Origin: Rhodococcus qingshengii
GTDB taxonomy: Bacteria; Actinomycetota; Actinomycetes; Mycobacteriales; Mycobacteriaceae
Assembly (NCBI RefSeq): GCF_021025955.1
Contig: NZ_JAJNCL010000005.1
Span: forward strand, 186,001 to 250,000
DNA: 64,000 nt
Direction: 5' to 3'
The position numbers and the translations under genes were made by a program. The notes beneath the pieces are model-generated. The model ran no database searches, was not told where the DNA came from, and saw only the letters and a program-made list of their open reading frames with translations. Shown here piece by piece: positions 44,705-53,050 of this stretch. The first letter of the stretch is position 1. Every line of letters begins with the position of its first letter.

Positions 44705-45702
44705 GAGAACGTCACCTTCACTCCGCGCTGCGAAAGATGTTCTTCGACAGACTTTCTTGTCTCTTCGTTGCTGACGAGTCCCGTGTGCGAGGCGAACTCC
44801 ACGCGAAGGCGACCGACCTGATGGGATCCGATGTCCTCGATACCGCCGGAGATCACGGTGACGTCGACGTCGAGATCTCGCGAGAGTTGGGAAATCACGG
44901 GTGAGGTGGACAGTGAATCGACAAAGGTGAGGAGCGCCGGAATTCCGGTCGGGGACGTTCGTACCGTTCCGGTCGGCAGTAGCGCCTCTCCGAGGGGTGA
45001 GTCCGGGTCCGCGACCAGTTCGGTGAGCGTTCCCTCGTCGACGATGCGGCCCTGATCGATCAGCGCAGCGCGATGGCAGATCCGTCGAACCACGTTGAGC
45101 TCGTGGGTGATCAGAACAATGGTCACAGCGAGTCGTCGATTGAGATCGGCGAGCAGGTCGAGGATCGAATCGGTTGTGTCCGAGTCGAGGGCGCTCGTGG
45201 CCTCGTCGCACAGGAGGACGTCGGGTGAAGCCGCCAAGGCTCTCGCGATGCCGACGCGTTGTTTCTGGCCGCCGGACAGTTGCGAAGGGAAAGCGTCACG
45301 TCGGTCTTCCAAGCCCACCAACTCGATCAGCTCGTCGACGCGGGCACGTCGATCTGCCCGCGAGTATCCCGCCACTTCGAGAGGGAAGGCGATGTTGGCG
45401 GCGACCGAACGGGAATGCAGCAGGTTGAAATGCTGGAACACGACACCGATCCGCTTGCGTGTGTCGCGCAGTTGCGCTGGGCTCAGCGCGGTCAGATCGG
45501 TGTCGCCCAACAGAATCCGGCCACTGGTCGGGCGTTCGAGCAGGTTGAGGCAGCGCAGCAAAGTCGACTTGCCTGCGCCGCTCTTGCCGATGATGCCGAA
45601 GATTTCGCCGTCTTCGATTTTCAGGGATACGGAATCGAGTGCATGCAGAACTTTTGTGCCGCTGCGGTATTCCTTGGAGACCGATTCGATCGAGAAGACC
45701 AT
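44701..45702 (-). CDS. metN: Methionine ABC transporter ATP-binding protein
   Basis: A 333-residue ATPase. Walker A GKSGAGKST (about residues 38-46), signature LSGGQKQRVGIARAL, Walker B VLLCDEATSALD and the switch His in ITHEL are intact. The last 75 residues form the NIL domain (from about LTFVDSLSTSP to LSQRGVKVTF) that in MetN binds methionine and inhibits transport when the cell is replete. The gene lies 12 bp after metQ and overlaps metI by 4 bp. Confidence 0.95.
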   Translation of the reverse strand: MVFSIESVSKEYRSGTKVLHALDSVSLKIEDGEIFGIIGKSGAGKSTLLRCLNLLERPTSGRILLGDTDLTALSPAQLRDTRKRIGVVFQHFNLLHSRSVAANIAFPLEVAGYSRADRRARVDELIELVGLEDRRDAFPSQLSGGQKQRVGIARALAASPDVLLCDEATSALDSDTTDSILDLLADLNRRLAVTIVLITHELNVVRRICHRAALIDQGRIVDEGTLTELVADPDSPLGEALLPTGTVRTSPTGIPALLTFVDSLSTSPVISQLSRDLDVDVTVISGGIEDIGSHQVGRLRVEFASHTGLVSNEETRKSVEEHLSQRGVKVTFS

Positions 45703-45714
45703 GACGGGTCTCGA

Positions 45715-46572
45715 TCAGGTAGCGCTGGCCGGAATGACCGAGCCCTGGTAGGTCTGCTCGATGAACGTCGCGACGTCGGCGGACGTCAATGCCTCGGCCA
45801 ACTTCTGTACTCGCGCATCGTTTTCGAGCGAGGTGCGTACGGTCAGGACATTGGCGTACGGGTTGCCCTCGGCCTTCTCGAGCACCAGTGCGTCCTTGGC
45901 CGGGTTGAGACCACCTTCGATTGCGTAGTTGCCGTTGATGATTGCGAGATCGACATTTCCGTCGTCGAGCGTGCGCGGCAGCTGCGGGGGATCGACCTGG
46001 GTGAACGTGAGTCCCTTGGGGTTGTCGATGATGTTCTTCTCGCTGATCTGCGTGATGTCCGTGCCGGGAGCACCCAACTGCTGATCCAGCTTGATCAATC
46101 CGGCCTGCTGCAGCAGGTACAGCCCACGGGCGAAGTTCGTGACGTTGTTCGACAGCGCCACCGTTGCGCCTTGGCGTAGGTCGGCCACGTTGGTGACCTT
46201 CTTGGAGTATGCACCGAGCGGCTCGACGTGGACTTTCGCCACTGCGACCAGGTCGTCGACACCCTTCTCCTTCGACCACGATTCCTGGTACGGCACGTGC
46301 TGGAAGAAGTTGGCGTCGGTGTCTCCGGCTTCGAGCACCTCGTTGGCGTCGAGATCGCCGGTGATCTCGCTGACCTCGATCTTGGTGTCACCGAGCAGGC
46401 CCTTTTCTTCGACGAACTTCAGGATCTCGGCGTGCGGAACCGAAGAAGCGACGATGCGAAGAGGTGCGTTCTCGTCGGAGGAGTTGTCGCTCGAGCACGC
46501 GGCTACGGTTCCGACTGCGACGGCGGCCACTGCGAAGGCAGCGAGGAATCTTCTGGTGCGCGAGCGTGACAT
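45715..46572 (-). CDS. metQ: Methionine-binding lipoprotein, NlpA/MetQ family
   Basis: A 285-residue substrate-binding lipoprotein. The signal peptide has a basic MSRSRTRR start, a hydrophobic stretch and the lipobox VAAC with Cys26 as the lipidation site, so it is anchored on the outer face of the membrane. The binding domain shows IVASSVPHAEILKFV, DTDANFFQHVPYQESW, GATVALSNNVTNFARGLYLL split over residues 134-153, and DLAIINGNYAIEGGL. These are NlpA/MetQ signatures. ATG 46572 has GGAG 8 nt upstream; an in-frame TTG 12 nt earlier is less likely. First gene of the metQNI operon. Confidence 0.94.
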   Translation of the reverse strand: MSRSRTRRFLAAFAVAAVAVGTVAACSSDNSSDENAPLRIVASSVPHAEILKFVEEKGLLGDTKIEVSEITGDLDANEVLEAGDTDANFFQHVPYQESWSKEKGVDDLVAVAKVHVEPLGAYSKKVTNVADLRQGATVALSNNVTNFARGLYLLQQAGLIKLDQQLGAPGTDITQISEKNIIDNPKGLTFTQVDPPQLPRTLDDGNVDLAIINGNYAIEGGLNPAKDALVLEKAEGNPYANVLTVRTSLENDARVQKLAEALTSADVATFIEQTYQGSVIPASAT

Positions 46573-46598
46573 GTGAATCTCCAAGACATAGCCGAACG

Positions 46599-46615
46599 CA
46601 CGCCGAGATGGCGTG
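46599..46615 (-). promoter_or_regulatory. Small hairpin in the metQ leader
   Basis: CACGCC-N5-GGCGTG forms a perfect 6-bp stem 27-43 nt before the metQ start. It may only stabilise the leader. The surrounding 115 bp shows no recognisable SAM riboswitch core. Confidence 0.3.
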
Positions 46616-46686
46616 ACAGTTGCTGAACGCTAGCCCGGTAAACCTCCCGTGAGGAGATACAGAATCACCGCGATTTTTTCATGTAC

Positions 46687-47145
46687 CTATTGTCCGAGCA
46701 GGATGACCGGAACGTCCTCGGCAAAATCGACTACCAGTTCGCGACGCGAGAACAGCCAGGTGCCGTCGATCTTTTCGAAGCTGTCCTGGTAACGAATCTC
46801 GATCCGGTTGTCCCGGTGGCCCTCGCCCCGCGGATAGATGTGGTGGGCGGAGCAGTAGGCCTCACCGTGCGCAGTGGTGGGGCTGTCGAGGTCGAGGATC
46901 TGCTGCTCGACGATGTGCCGGGTCGAGTGCAGATGTGAGACGGCATCGACCACCGAACTGCTGACGACGGAGTTCCCACGTATCTCCGTCGGCGCACCCG
47001 TTCCGTTCAGTGCCGGCGGCAAGACGAATGCCACGTCGTCAGTGAAGAGAGCCGCAAGTGCAGTGGTGTTTCGGCGGTCGACGGCCTGTGCGTACCTGGC
47101 GGCCAAGTCGGTGAGAGCGACGCGATCCGAGGAGTCCATGCGCAT
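46687..47145 (-). CDS. SnoaL-like NTF2-fold protein
   Basis: A 152-residue NTF2-like protein: DRVALTDLAARYAQAVDRRN, ALAALFTDDVAFVLPP, HSTRHIVEQQILDLDS, GEAYCSAHHIYP and WLFSRRELVVDF. It has the SnoaL_4 layout with a His-rich strand. It diverges from the igr-like operon across 130 bp and so may belong to the same regulon. Reaction unknown; a ketosteroid isomerase-like activity is only suggested by the fold and neighbourhood. Confidence 0.8.
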   Translation of the reverse strand: MRMDSSDRVALTDLAARYAQAVDRRNTTALAALFTDDVAFVLPPALNGTGAPTEIRGNSVVSSSVVDAVSHLHSTRHIVEQQILDLDSPTTAHGEAYCSAHHIYPRGEGHRDNRIEIRYQDSFEKIDGTWLFSRRELVVDFAEDVPVILLGQ

Positions 47146-47275
47146 ATCTCACCCTATGTGACGCCGCTCATGTTTCGGCTTCCCGCTCATCGAGACACTC
47201 ACAGCGCCCACCTGGGCATCTGGTTAGCGTCCAGGCCAAGAGTTGCCAGCCATGAATGCCATAGGAGAAACAGCG

Positions 47276-48442
47276 ATGGATCTGAGGGAATCGCCCGAGC
47301 AGCAGGAGCTCCGCAAGGAGTTGCGCGCGTACTTCGCGGCGCTGCTGCCGGAAGAGAAGCGTCGCGCGGCCGGCGAGCAAGGTGTGGGTGGCGAGTACTT
47401 CCGCGAGATCGTGAAGTTGCTGGGCAAGGACGGTTGGCTCGGTATCGGCTGGCCCAAGGAATTCGGTGGCCAGGGACGCTCCATCGAAGAGCAATTCGTG
47501 TTCTTCGACGAGGTTCAGCGCGCGGGTCTGCCGTTCCCCTTCGTGACGGTCAATACCGTCGGACCGACGTTGATGAAGTACGGCACCGAAGAACAGAAGG
47601 AACGTTTCCTGCCCGGCATCCTGGCCGGCGACATCGTCTTCGCAATCGGGTACACCGAGCCCGAGGCCGGCACCGACCTCGCGTCACTCAAGACTCGTGC
47701 GGTTCTCGACGGTGACGAGTGGATCGTCGACGGCAACAAGATCTTCACCAGTGGCGCCAACACTGCCGACTACGTGTGGCTGGCCTGCCGCACCGACGCG
47801 AATGCCCCCAAGCACAAGGGCATCTCGATCCTGATCGTCCCCACCGAGGACGCAGGCTTCGAGTGGTCACCGATCAACACCGTCGGCGGCTTGATGGTGA
47901 CGTCCACGTACTACTCCGGCATTCGCGTTCCGTCGAAGGACGTTGTCGGCGAGGTCAACGGCGGCTGGCAGCTCATCACGGCTCAGCTCAACCACGAGCG
48001 AATCGGCCTGGCGGCCATCGGTGGTCGCACGTACGGTCTGTGGAACCTGGTCCTGGACTGGGCCAAGGAAAACGGCGCCATCGACATCCCGTGGGTGCAA
48101 CAGGACTTCGCTCGCACACACGCCAAGCTCGAGGCCATGCGACTGCTGAACTGGAAGATGACGGCAGCCGTCGCACAGGACACGCTCTCCGGAGCCGACG
48201 CCGGTGCCACCAAGACATACGGCACCGAAACTCACGTCGACGTCTACCGCACCCTCCTCGGAATTCTCGGCTCCGCCGGACGCATCCGCCCCGAGTCTCC
48301 GGGTGCGCTGCTTGCCGGTCAGATCGAACAGATCTCGCGTCAGGGTGTCGTAAACACCTTCGGCGGCGGCGTCAACGAAGTTCTGCGTGACATGGTCGGC
48401 ACCATCGGCTTGGGACTCGTTCGCGAGAAGAGGGTCAAATGA
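47276..48442 (+). CDS. Acyl-CoA dehydrogenase, FadE29 (ChsE2)-like
   Basis: A 388-residue dehydrogenase subunit close in length and sequence to M. tuberculosis FadE29 (387 residues), which pairs with FadE28 as a heterotetramer oxidising the three-carbon side chain of 3-oxo-4-pregnene-20-carboxyl-CoA. Motifs: MDLRESPEQQELRKELRAYF, WLGIGWPKEFGGQGRS, FAIGYTEPEAGTDLASLKT split over residues 123-141, and the C-terminal NTFGGGVNEVLRDMVGTIGL. ATG 47276 is preceded by AGGAGAA. First gene of an igr-like operon; the start of the ChsH2-like gene overlaps its stop by 4 bp. Confidence 0.93.
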   Translation: MDLRESPEQQELRKELRAYFAALLPEEKRRAAGEQGVGGEYFREIVKLLGKDGWLGIGWPKEFGGQGRSIEEQFVFFDEVQRAGLPFPFVTVNTVGPTLMKYGTEEQKERFLPGILAGDIVFAIGYTEPEAGTDLASLKTRAVLDGDEWIVDGNKIFTSGANTADYVWLACRTDANAPKHKGISILIVPTEDAGFEWSPINTVGGLMVTSTYYSGIRVPSKDVVGEVNGGWQLITAQLNHERIGLAAIGGRTYGLWNLVLDWAKENGAIDIPWVQQDFARTHAKLEAMRLLNWKMTAAVAQDTLSGADAGATKTYGTETHVDVYRTLLGILGSAGRIRPESPGALLAGQIEQISRQGVVNTFGGGVNEVLRDMVGTIGLGLVREKRVK

Positions 48443-49386
48443 GCGACATTTCGGCGCAACTCGACGCTTTTGTCGGCCAGACTCTGGTTCCCACCACCTG
48501 GGGGCCCGACGAGGTCAACATCCCCATGATCCGGCATTGGGCCGAAACCATGGGCGATACCAACCCCGTTTACCTCGATGACGAAGCCGCCCGCGCCACC
48601 GGCCGTGACGGCGTCGTCGCTCCCGCTCAGATGCTCCAGGTTTGGATCATGCGGACGTTCACCGACAAGATGGCGGGCAACGACCCCTCGCAGGTGTGGA
48701 CCGATCTGATCGCCACCCTCGACGCGGCCGGATACTCCTCCGTCGTGGCCACCGATTCCGATCAGGAGTTCTTCGCCGAACTGCGCCCCGGCGATCGCGT
48801 GAACTACACCGAGGTCATCGAGTCGATTTCACCGGAGAAGAAGACCGGCCTCGGCGTCGGGCACTTCGTCACGACGCTCAAGACCTACCGCAACGGTGAC
48901 GACCAAGTTGTCGGCACCCAGCGGTGGCGGACGCTGCGGTTCAAGCCTCAGGAATCTGCTGCGCCCGAAGCTCCTCGTGCACTGCGTCCGCGTCCGGCTC
49001 TCAACGCGGACAACGCTTTCTGGTTCGAAGCAGCCAAGGAGCATCGTCTGGTGATCCAGCGCTGCACGTCCTGCAAGACGTTGCGTCATCCCACCGGCCC
49101 GATGTGCGGGGAGTGCCAGTCACTCGAGTGGGACACGATCGACGCGTCGGGCCGTGGCACGGTGTACAGCTTCGTGGTCAATCACCACCCCAAGATCGAC
49201 GCGTTCGACTACCCGCTGATCGTTGCGGTAATCGAACTCGACGAGGGAACCCGATTGATCGCCAACATGATGGGTATCGCGCCCGAAGATGTCGTGGTCG
49301 ACATGCCCGTGGAACTTGACTGGATCGACGCCGACCCGGATCTGACGCTTCCCGCGTTCCGGCCGGCCGTACGCGAGGAGCACTGA
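48439..49386 (+). CDS. ChsH2-like MaoC / DUF35 fusion, side-chain enoyl-CoA hydratase subunit
   Basis: A 315-residue two-domain protein. Residues about 1-170 form a MaoC-like hot-dog domain (IRHWAETMGDTNPVYLDDEA, GVVAPAQMLQVW). Residues about 190-310 form a DUF35 domain with a zinc ribbon, CTSCKTLRHPTGPMCGEC, followed by an OB fold (GRGTVYSFVVNHHP). This matches M. tuberculosis ChsH2 (Rv3542c, 311 residues), which combines with ChsH1 for enoyl-CoA hydration and presents the product through its DUF35 domain to the Ltp2 aldolase. Coupled by ATGA overlaps to both neighbours. Confidence 0.94.
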   Translation: MSDISAQLDAFVGQTLVPTTWGPDEVNIPMIRHWAETMGDTNPVYLDDEAARATGRDGVVAPAQMLQVWIMRTFTDKMAGNDPSQVWTDLIATLDAAGYSSVVATDSDQEFFAELRPGDRVNYTEVIESISPEKKTGLGVGHFVTTLKTYRNGDDQVVGTQRWRTLRFKPQESAAPEAPRALRPRPALNADNAFWFEAAKEHRLVIQRCTSCKTLRHPTGPMCGECQSLEWDTIDASGRGTVYSFVVNHHPKIDAFDYPLIVAVIELDEGTRLIANMMGIAPEDVVVDMPVELDWIDADPDLTLPAFRPAVREEH

Positions 49387-50501
49387 TGGACTTCAATTTC
49401 AGCGAAGAGCAGGAAGCAATTCGCGCACTGGCCGACGAGGTCTTCACCAGCAAGGCAACGATCGAGCGCACCAAGGAGATCGAACTCTCCGCTGAGCGCG
49501 TCGACCGTGAACTGTGGCGCGAACTCGCGACCACCGGCCTGCTCGGTATCGCACTGCCGGAGGAGTTCGGCGGCGGTGGCCTCGGCTTGTCCGAGCTGTA
49601 CGCACTGCTCGAACAGCAGGGACGTCACGTTGCGGCCGTGCCGATCTGGGAAACGACCCTTGCAGCATTGGCTGTCAATGAATTCGGCTCCGATTCCCTT
49701 CGCGCCGAACTCCTTCCGGGAGTTGCCGACGGCAGTCGATTCCTGACCGTCGGTCTCGAAGAGTTCGGTCCGTACACGGGCGGCGACCCAATGACCACGG
49801 CTGAGCAGGACGCCGACGGCAACTGGACTCTGACGGGTGAGAAGGCAGTAGTGCCGATGACTCACATCGCTAGCCTTGCCCTCGTCTCGGCAACAACTTC
49901 CACCGGCACAGCACTGCTGCTGGTCGACCTGAGTGCCGAGGGAGTGACGCTCGAACAGACGCAGTCCACCAACTGGGAGATCTGTGCCAACGTCACCTTC
50001 GCCGGTGCGCCGGCGCAGCTCATCGGTGCGGCCGACGGTACGACGGTTCCGTGGCTGATCGACCGAGTTCAGCTGGCATTGGCCGCAATCCAATGGGGTG
50101 TCGGATCGGGTGCAGTCGCGCAGGCCGTCACGTACCTGAACGGCCGAAAGCAGTTCGGCCGTCCGCTGGCGACCTTCCAGGCCGTCAATCATCAACTCGC
50201 TGACTGCTACATCGATCTCGAAGCGATGCGCGTGACACTGTGGCAGGCTGCCTGGCGCATCTCCGAGGGACTGGATCTCGGCACCTCGGTACTGGTCGCC
50301 AAGTGGTGGGCCACCGACGGCGGACAGCGCGTCGTGCATCGCACCACGCATGTCCACGGCGGTATGGGCGTCGACACCGACTACCCGGTTCACCGTCACC
50401 TATTGTGGGGCAAGCAGATTGCTGCCACCCTCGGCGGTTCCAGCTCCGATCTCGCGCGTCTGGGTGCGCAGCTCGCATCCGGTGTGGAGGTGCTCGCATG
50501 A
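49386..50501 (+). CDS. Acyl-CoA dehydrogenase, FadE28 (ChsE1)-like
   Basis: A 371-residue dehydrogenase subunit. MDFNFSEEQEAIRALADEVF, GLLGIALPEEFGGGGLGLSE split over residues 53-72, LTGEKAVVPMTH and RKQFGRPLATFQAVNHQLAD identify the family; HVHGGMGVDTDYPVHRH is near the C-terminus. It is expected to form the alpha2beta2 enzyme with the FadE29-like subunit encoded two genes upstream. The M. tuberculosis order is fadE28-fadE29-chsH2-chsH1-ltp2; here it sits between the two hydratase subunits. Its stop overlaps the next start (ATGA). Confidence 0.92.
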   Translation: MDFNFSEEQEAIRALADEVFTSKATIERTKEIELSAERVDRELWRELATTGLLGIALPEEFGGGGLGLSELYALLEQQGRHVAAVPIWETTLAALAVNEFGSDSLRAELLPGVADGSRFLTVGLEEFGPYTGGDPMTTAEQDADGNWTLTGEKAVVPMTHIASLALVSATTSTGTALLLVDLSAEGVTLEQTQSTNWEICANVTFAGAPAQLIGAADGTTVPWLIDRVQLALAAIQWGVGSGAVAQAVTYLNGRKQFGRPLATFQAVNHQLADCYIDLEAMRVTLWQAAWRISEGLDLGTSVLVAKWWATDGGQRVVHRTTHVHGGMGVDTDYPVHRHLLWGKQIAATLGGSSSDLARLGAQLASGVEVLA

Positions 50502-50926
50502 CCGTTCTTGCCGGTCGTAGCTACGCAGACGTCGTTGTCGGAGAGGCATTGCCCGAGTTGGCGATCCCGTTGACCCGCACGTTGATCGTCGCCACGGCAA
50601 TCGCCACTCGCGATTTCCAGGACGTGCACCACGATCCGAGCCTGGCCCAGGAGCGTGGCTCGAAGGATGTCTTCATGAACATCCTCACGAGCAACGGTCT
50701 TGTCGGTCGATACGTCACGGACTGGGCCGGATCTGCATCGACCCTGCGCCGCATCGCCATTCGTCTCGGGGCGCCCAACTACCCGGGTGACACCATGACG
50801 ATGACCGGTGAGGTCGTGTCCAAGGAAGACGGAGTGGTCGTGGTCAAGGTGCAGGGTGCAAACGGCCTCGGCAACCATGCATCCGGCACCGTCGCAGTCG
50901 CTTTCAAGGAAGAGGAGAGGCCCTGA
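50498..50926 (+). CDS. ChsH1-like MaoC hydratase subunit
   Basis: A 142-residue single hot-dog MaoC protein with catalytic Asp and His in TRDFQDVHHDPSLAQERGSK, followed by FMNILTSNGLVGRYV. It matches ChsH1 (Rv3541c, 129 residues), the catalytic partner of ChsH2 in hydrating the 17-propenoyl-CoA steroid side chain. The start overlaps the FadE28-like stop by 4 bp and the next gene shares one base with its stop (TGATG). The longer open frame upstream lies inside the dehydrogenase gene. Confidence 0.93.
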   Translation: MTVLAGRSYADVVVGEALPELAIPLTRTLIVATAIATRDFQDVHHDPSLAQERGSKDVFMNILTSNGLVGRYVTDWAGSASTLRRIAIRLGAPNYPGDTMTMTGEVVSKEDGVVVVKVQGANGLGNHASGTVAVAFKEEERP

Positions 50927-52104
50927 TGGCGATCAGCCCACTCTCGGGAGCCGCCGCCATCGTCGGCATCGGGTCCACCGAGTTCTCCAAGAACTCCGGC
51001 CGCACCGAACTGCAGTTGGCGTGTGAGGCCATCGTGGCCGCGCTCGCGGATGCCGGTATCGATCCGTCCGAGGTCGACGGTCTGTCCACCTACACGTCGG
51101 AGACCAACGGCGAAGCCATCGTGGCTCGCAACTGCGGCCTCGGCGAGCTCAAGTTCTTCTCGCGCATCCACTACGGTGGCGGCGCTGCGTGTGCCACCGT
51201 GCAGCAGGCAGCCATGGCAGTTGCGACGGGTGTTGCCGACGTCGTGGTCTGCTACCGCGCCTTCAACGAGCGCTCCGGTGTGCGCTACGGCCTGGGCCAG
51301 CACGATCGCCCCATGGACAGCACGGCTGACCGCGCCGCATATGCGTGGATGACCCCTCAGGGCCTGTCGACTCCCGCTCAGTGGGTCGCCATGTTCGCCC
51401 GCCGCTACATGCACCAGTACGGTGCGACGAGTGAGGACTTCGGACGAGTTGCAGTGGTGGCGCGCAAGCACGCCGCCGACAACCCGGCTGCTTGGTTCTA
51501 CGAGCGTCCGATCACGCTCGAGGACCATCAGAACTCGCGCTGGATCGCCGAGCCGCTGCACCTGCTCGACTGCTGCCAGGAAACCGACGGCGGCCAGGCG
51601 CTGGTCATCGTCTCTGCCGAGCGCGCAAAGGATCTGGCCAACAAACCCGTCATCATCAAGGGTGCTGCTCAGGGCAGTAGCAAGGATCAGCACATGATGA
51701 CCAGCTACTACCGGCCTGACATCTCCGGTATCCCGGAAATGGGCTTGGTTGCTCGTCAGCTGTACGGCCAGAGTGGCCTGACACCGGACGACATCAACGC
51801 CGCGATCCTGTACGACCACTTCACTCCGCTGGTGCTTCCCCAGCTCGAAGAACTGGGCTTCTGCAAGCCAGGCGAAGCCAAGGACTTCATCCGCGAAGGC
51901 AACCTCGAGATCGGTGGACGCCTGCCGTCCAACACTCACGGTGGTCAGGTCGGCGAGGCGTACCTGCACGGCGTCAACGGAATTGCCGAAGGTGTGCGAC
52001 TGGTGCGAGGCACGTCGACCAACCAGCCCGAGGGCGTCGAGAACGTATTGGTCACAGCCGGAACAGCAGTACCCACCAGCGGTCTCGTTCTCGGCGCTGT
52101 TTGA
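50926..52104 (+). CDS. Ltp2-like steroid side-chain aldolase (thiolase fold)
   Basis: A 392-residue thiolase-fold protein matching M. tuberculosis Ltp2 (Rv3540c, 386 residues), a retro-aldolase that splits 17-hydroxy-propanoyl-CoA steroid into androstenedione-type ketone and propionyl-CoA, working in complex with the DUF35 part of ChsH2. The thiolase cysteines are replaced as expected. Candidate catalytic tyrosines corresponding to Tyr294 and Tyr344 of the family lie in AAILYDHFTPLVLPQLEEL and GGQVGEAYLHGVNG. GAGAGG lies upstream of the ATG. Confidence 0.94.
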   Translation: MAISPLSGAAAIVGIGSTEFSKNSGRTELQLACEAIVAALADAGIDPSEVDGLSTYTSETNGEAIVARNCGLGELKFFSRIHYGGGAACATVQQAAMAVATGVADVVVCYRAFNERSGVRYGLGQHDRPMDSTADRAAYAWMTPQGLSTPAQWVAMFARRYMHQYGATSEDFGRVAVVARKHAADNPAAWFYERPITLEDHQNSRWIAEPLHLLDCCQETDGGQALVIVSAERAKDLANKPVIIKGAAQGSSKDQHMMTSYYRPDISGIPEMGLVARQLYGQSGLTPDDINAAILYDHFTPLVLPQLEELGFCKPGEAKDFIREGNLEIGGRLPSNTHGGQVGEAYLHGVNGIAEGVRLVRGTSTNQPEGVENVLVTAGTAVPTSGLVLGAV

Positions 52105-52118
52105 GAGAGGAAAAGACA

Positions 52119-52940
52119 GTGACAACTTCGGAAGCTGCGAAGACCGCCGGCGATTGGCGCGGAGCCGATCTCGGGACCCGCACCGTGTCGTACACCGAGC
52201 GCGACGCGATCCTGTACGCACTTGCCGTGGGCGCCAAGGCAACCGAGCTGGACCTCGTCTTCGAGGATCAGCTTCGGGTACTGCCGACCTTTGCTCTGAC
52301 ACTGGCGCAGTGGGCTCCCGACGCTCTGGGTTCGGCGGGCGCCTTCGACACCTCGACGGCACTGCACGGCTCGCAAGAGTTGAAAGTGCTTGCTCCGCTT
52401 CCGCGTAGCGGTGAGGTGACGTTGAAGGCTTCGGTCGGTGAGGTGTGGGACAAGGGTGCTGCTGCGGTGTTCGAGGTGAAGGTGCAGTGCGAGTACTTCG
52501 TCGCGACCTGGTCACTTTTTGCTCCCGGTTCCGGCGAATTCGGCGGCGAACGTGGACCCTCACGTCCGGCGGAGCCGTCCGGCGAGCCTTCGCTGACCGG
52601 TGTGCTGACCACAGCGGAGAACCAGACGGCGATGTACCGCCTCCTGGGCGACAAGCACCACATCCATATCGATCCCGAGGCTGCGGCGCGGATCAACCAG
52701 CCGCGTCCGATCATGCACGGCCTGTGCACGTTGGCCGCGAGCACGCTCGAGCTTGCCCGGGTCGCCGGAGTGCATCCGGCGGACCTCGTGAGCCTCGAGG
52801 GTCGATTCGCTGCGGCAATCCATCCGGGTGAAGCGCCGTCCATCGTTGCGTGGGGTTCTCCCGATGACCTGGCCTTCCAGGTCGCCAAGGATGGTCAGGT
52901 AGCGATTTCCGGTGCACGAGTGAGCTTCTCCGCCCACTAG
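52119..52940 (+). CDS. Double hot-dog MaoC-type enoyl-CoA hydratase with altered motif
   Basis: A 273-residue paralogue of the MaoC protein at 29310-30179 (shared YTERDAILYALAVGAKATEL-type opening and VGEVWDKGAAAVFEVK). The hydratase-2 motif reads YRLLGDKHHIHIDPEAAARI: the catalytic Asp and the second His are kept, but the usual S-G-D-x-N-P-x-H is changed to L-G-D-K-H-H-I-H. PIMHGLCTLA follows. Activity is likely but specificity may differ. GTG 52119 is chosen with GAGAGGAAAAG upstream. Last gene of the igr-like operon, before two strong hairpins. Confidence 0.88.
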   Translation: MTTSEAAKTAGDWRGADLGTRTVSYTERDAILYALAVGAKATELDLVFEDQLRVLPTFALTLAQWAPDALGSAGAFDTSTALHGSQELKVLAPLPRSGEVTLKASVGEVWDKGAAAVFEVKVQCEYFVATWSLFAPGSGEFGGERGPSRPAEPSGEPSLTGVLTTAENQTAMYRLLGDKHHIHIDPEAAARINQPRPIMHGLCTLAASTLELARVAGVHPADLVSLEGRFAAAIHPGEAPSIVAWGSPDDLAFQVAKDGQVAISGARVSFSAH

Positions 52941-52952
52941 TCCCTCCATACT

Positions 52953-52993
52953 CAACTGCGGGGTGCTTGACCCCTCGTCGCACCCCGCAGTTG
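52953..52993. terminator. Strong hairpin after the igr-like operon
   Basis: CAACTGCGGGGTG (52953-52965) pairs exactly with 52981-52993, and one more C-G pair (52966 with 52980) extends the stem to 14 bp. It lies 12 nt after the last stop of the operon and is the first of two consecutive hairpins. Confidence 0.8.
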
Positions 52994-53009
52994 TTCGCAC
53001 GAAGAAGCA

Positions 53010-53035
53010 GCCCCTGAGCGAATCCGCTCAGGGGC
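53010..53035. terminator. Second hairpin with T-rich tail, bidirectional terminator
   Basis: CCCCTGAGCG (53011-53020) pairs with CGCTCAGGGG (53025-53034) around an AATC loop, and G53010 can pair with C53035. CGCTTTGTATTTGTTTC follows on the forward strand. It separates two convergent transcription units and probably serves both. Confidence 0.82.
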
Positions 53036-53050
53036 CGCTTTGTATTTGTT

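Noticed and set aside
44705..45211. N-terminal extension of the MetI permease
   Set aside because: It lies wholly within metN in another frame; MetI homology starts at 44704.
46573..46690. SAM riboswitch before metQ
   Set aside because: Only a 6-bp hairpin is present; no conserved SAM-I or SAM-IV core or pseudoknot pairing could be found.
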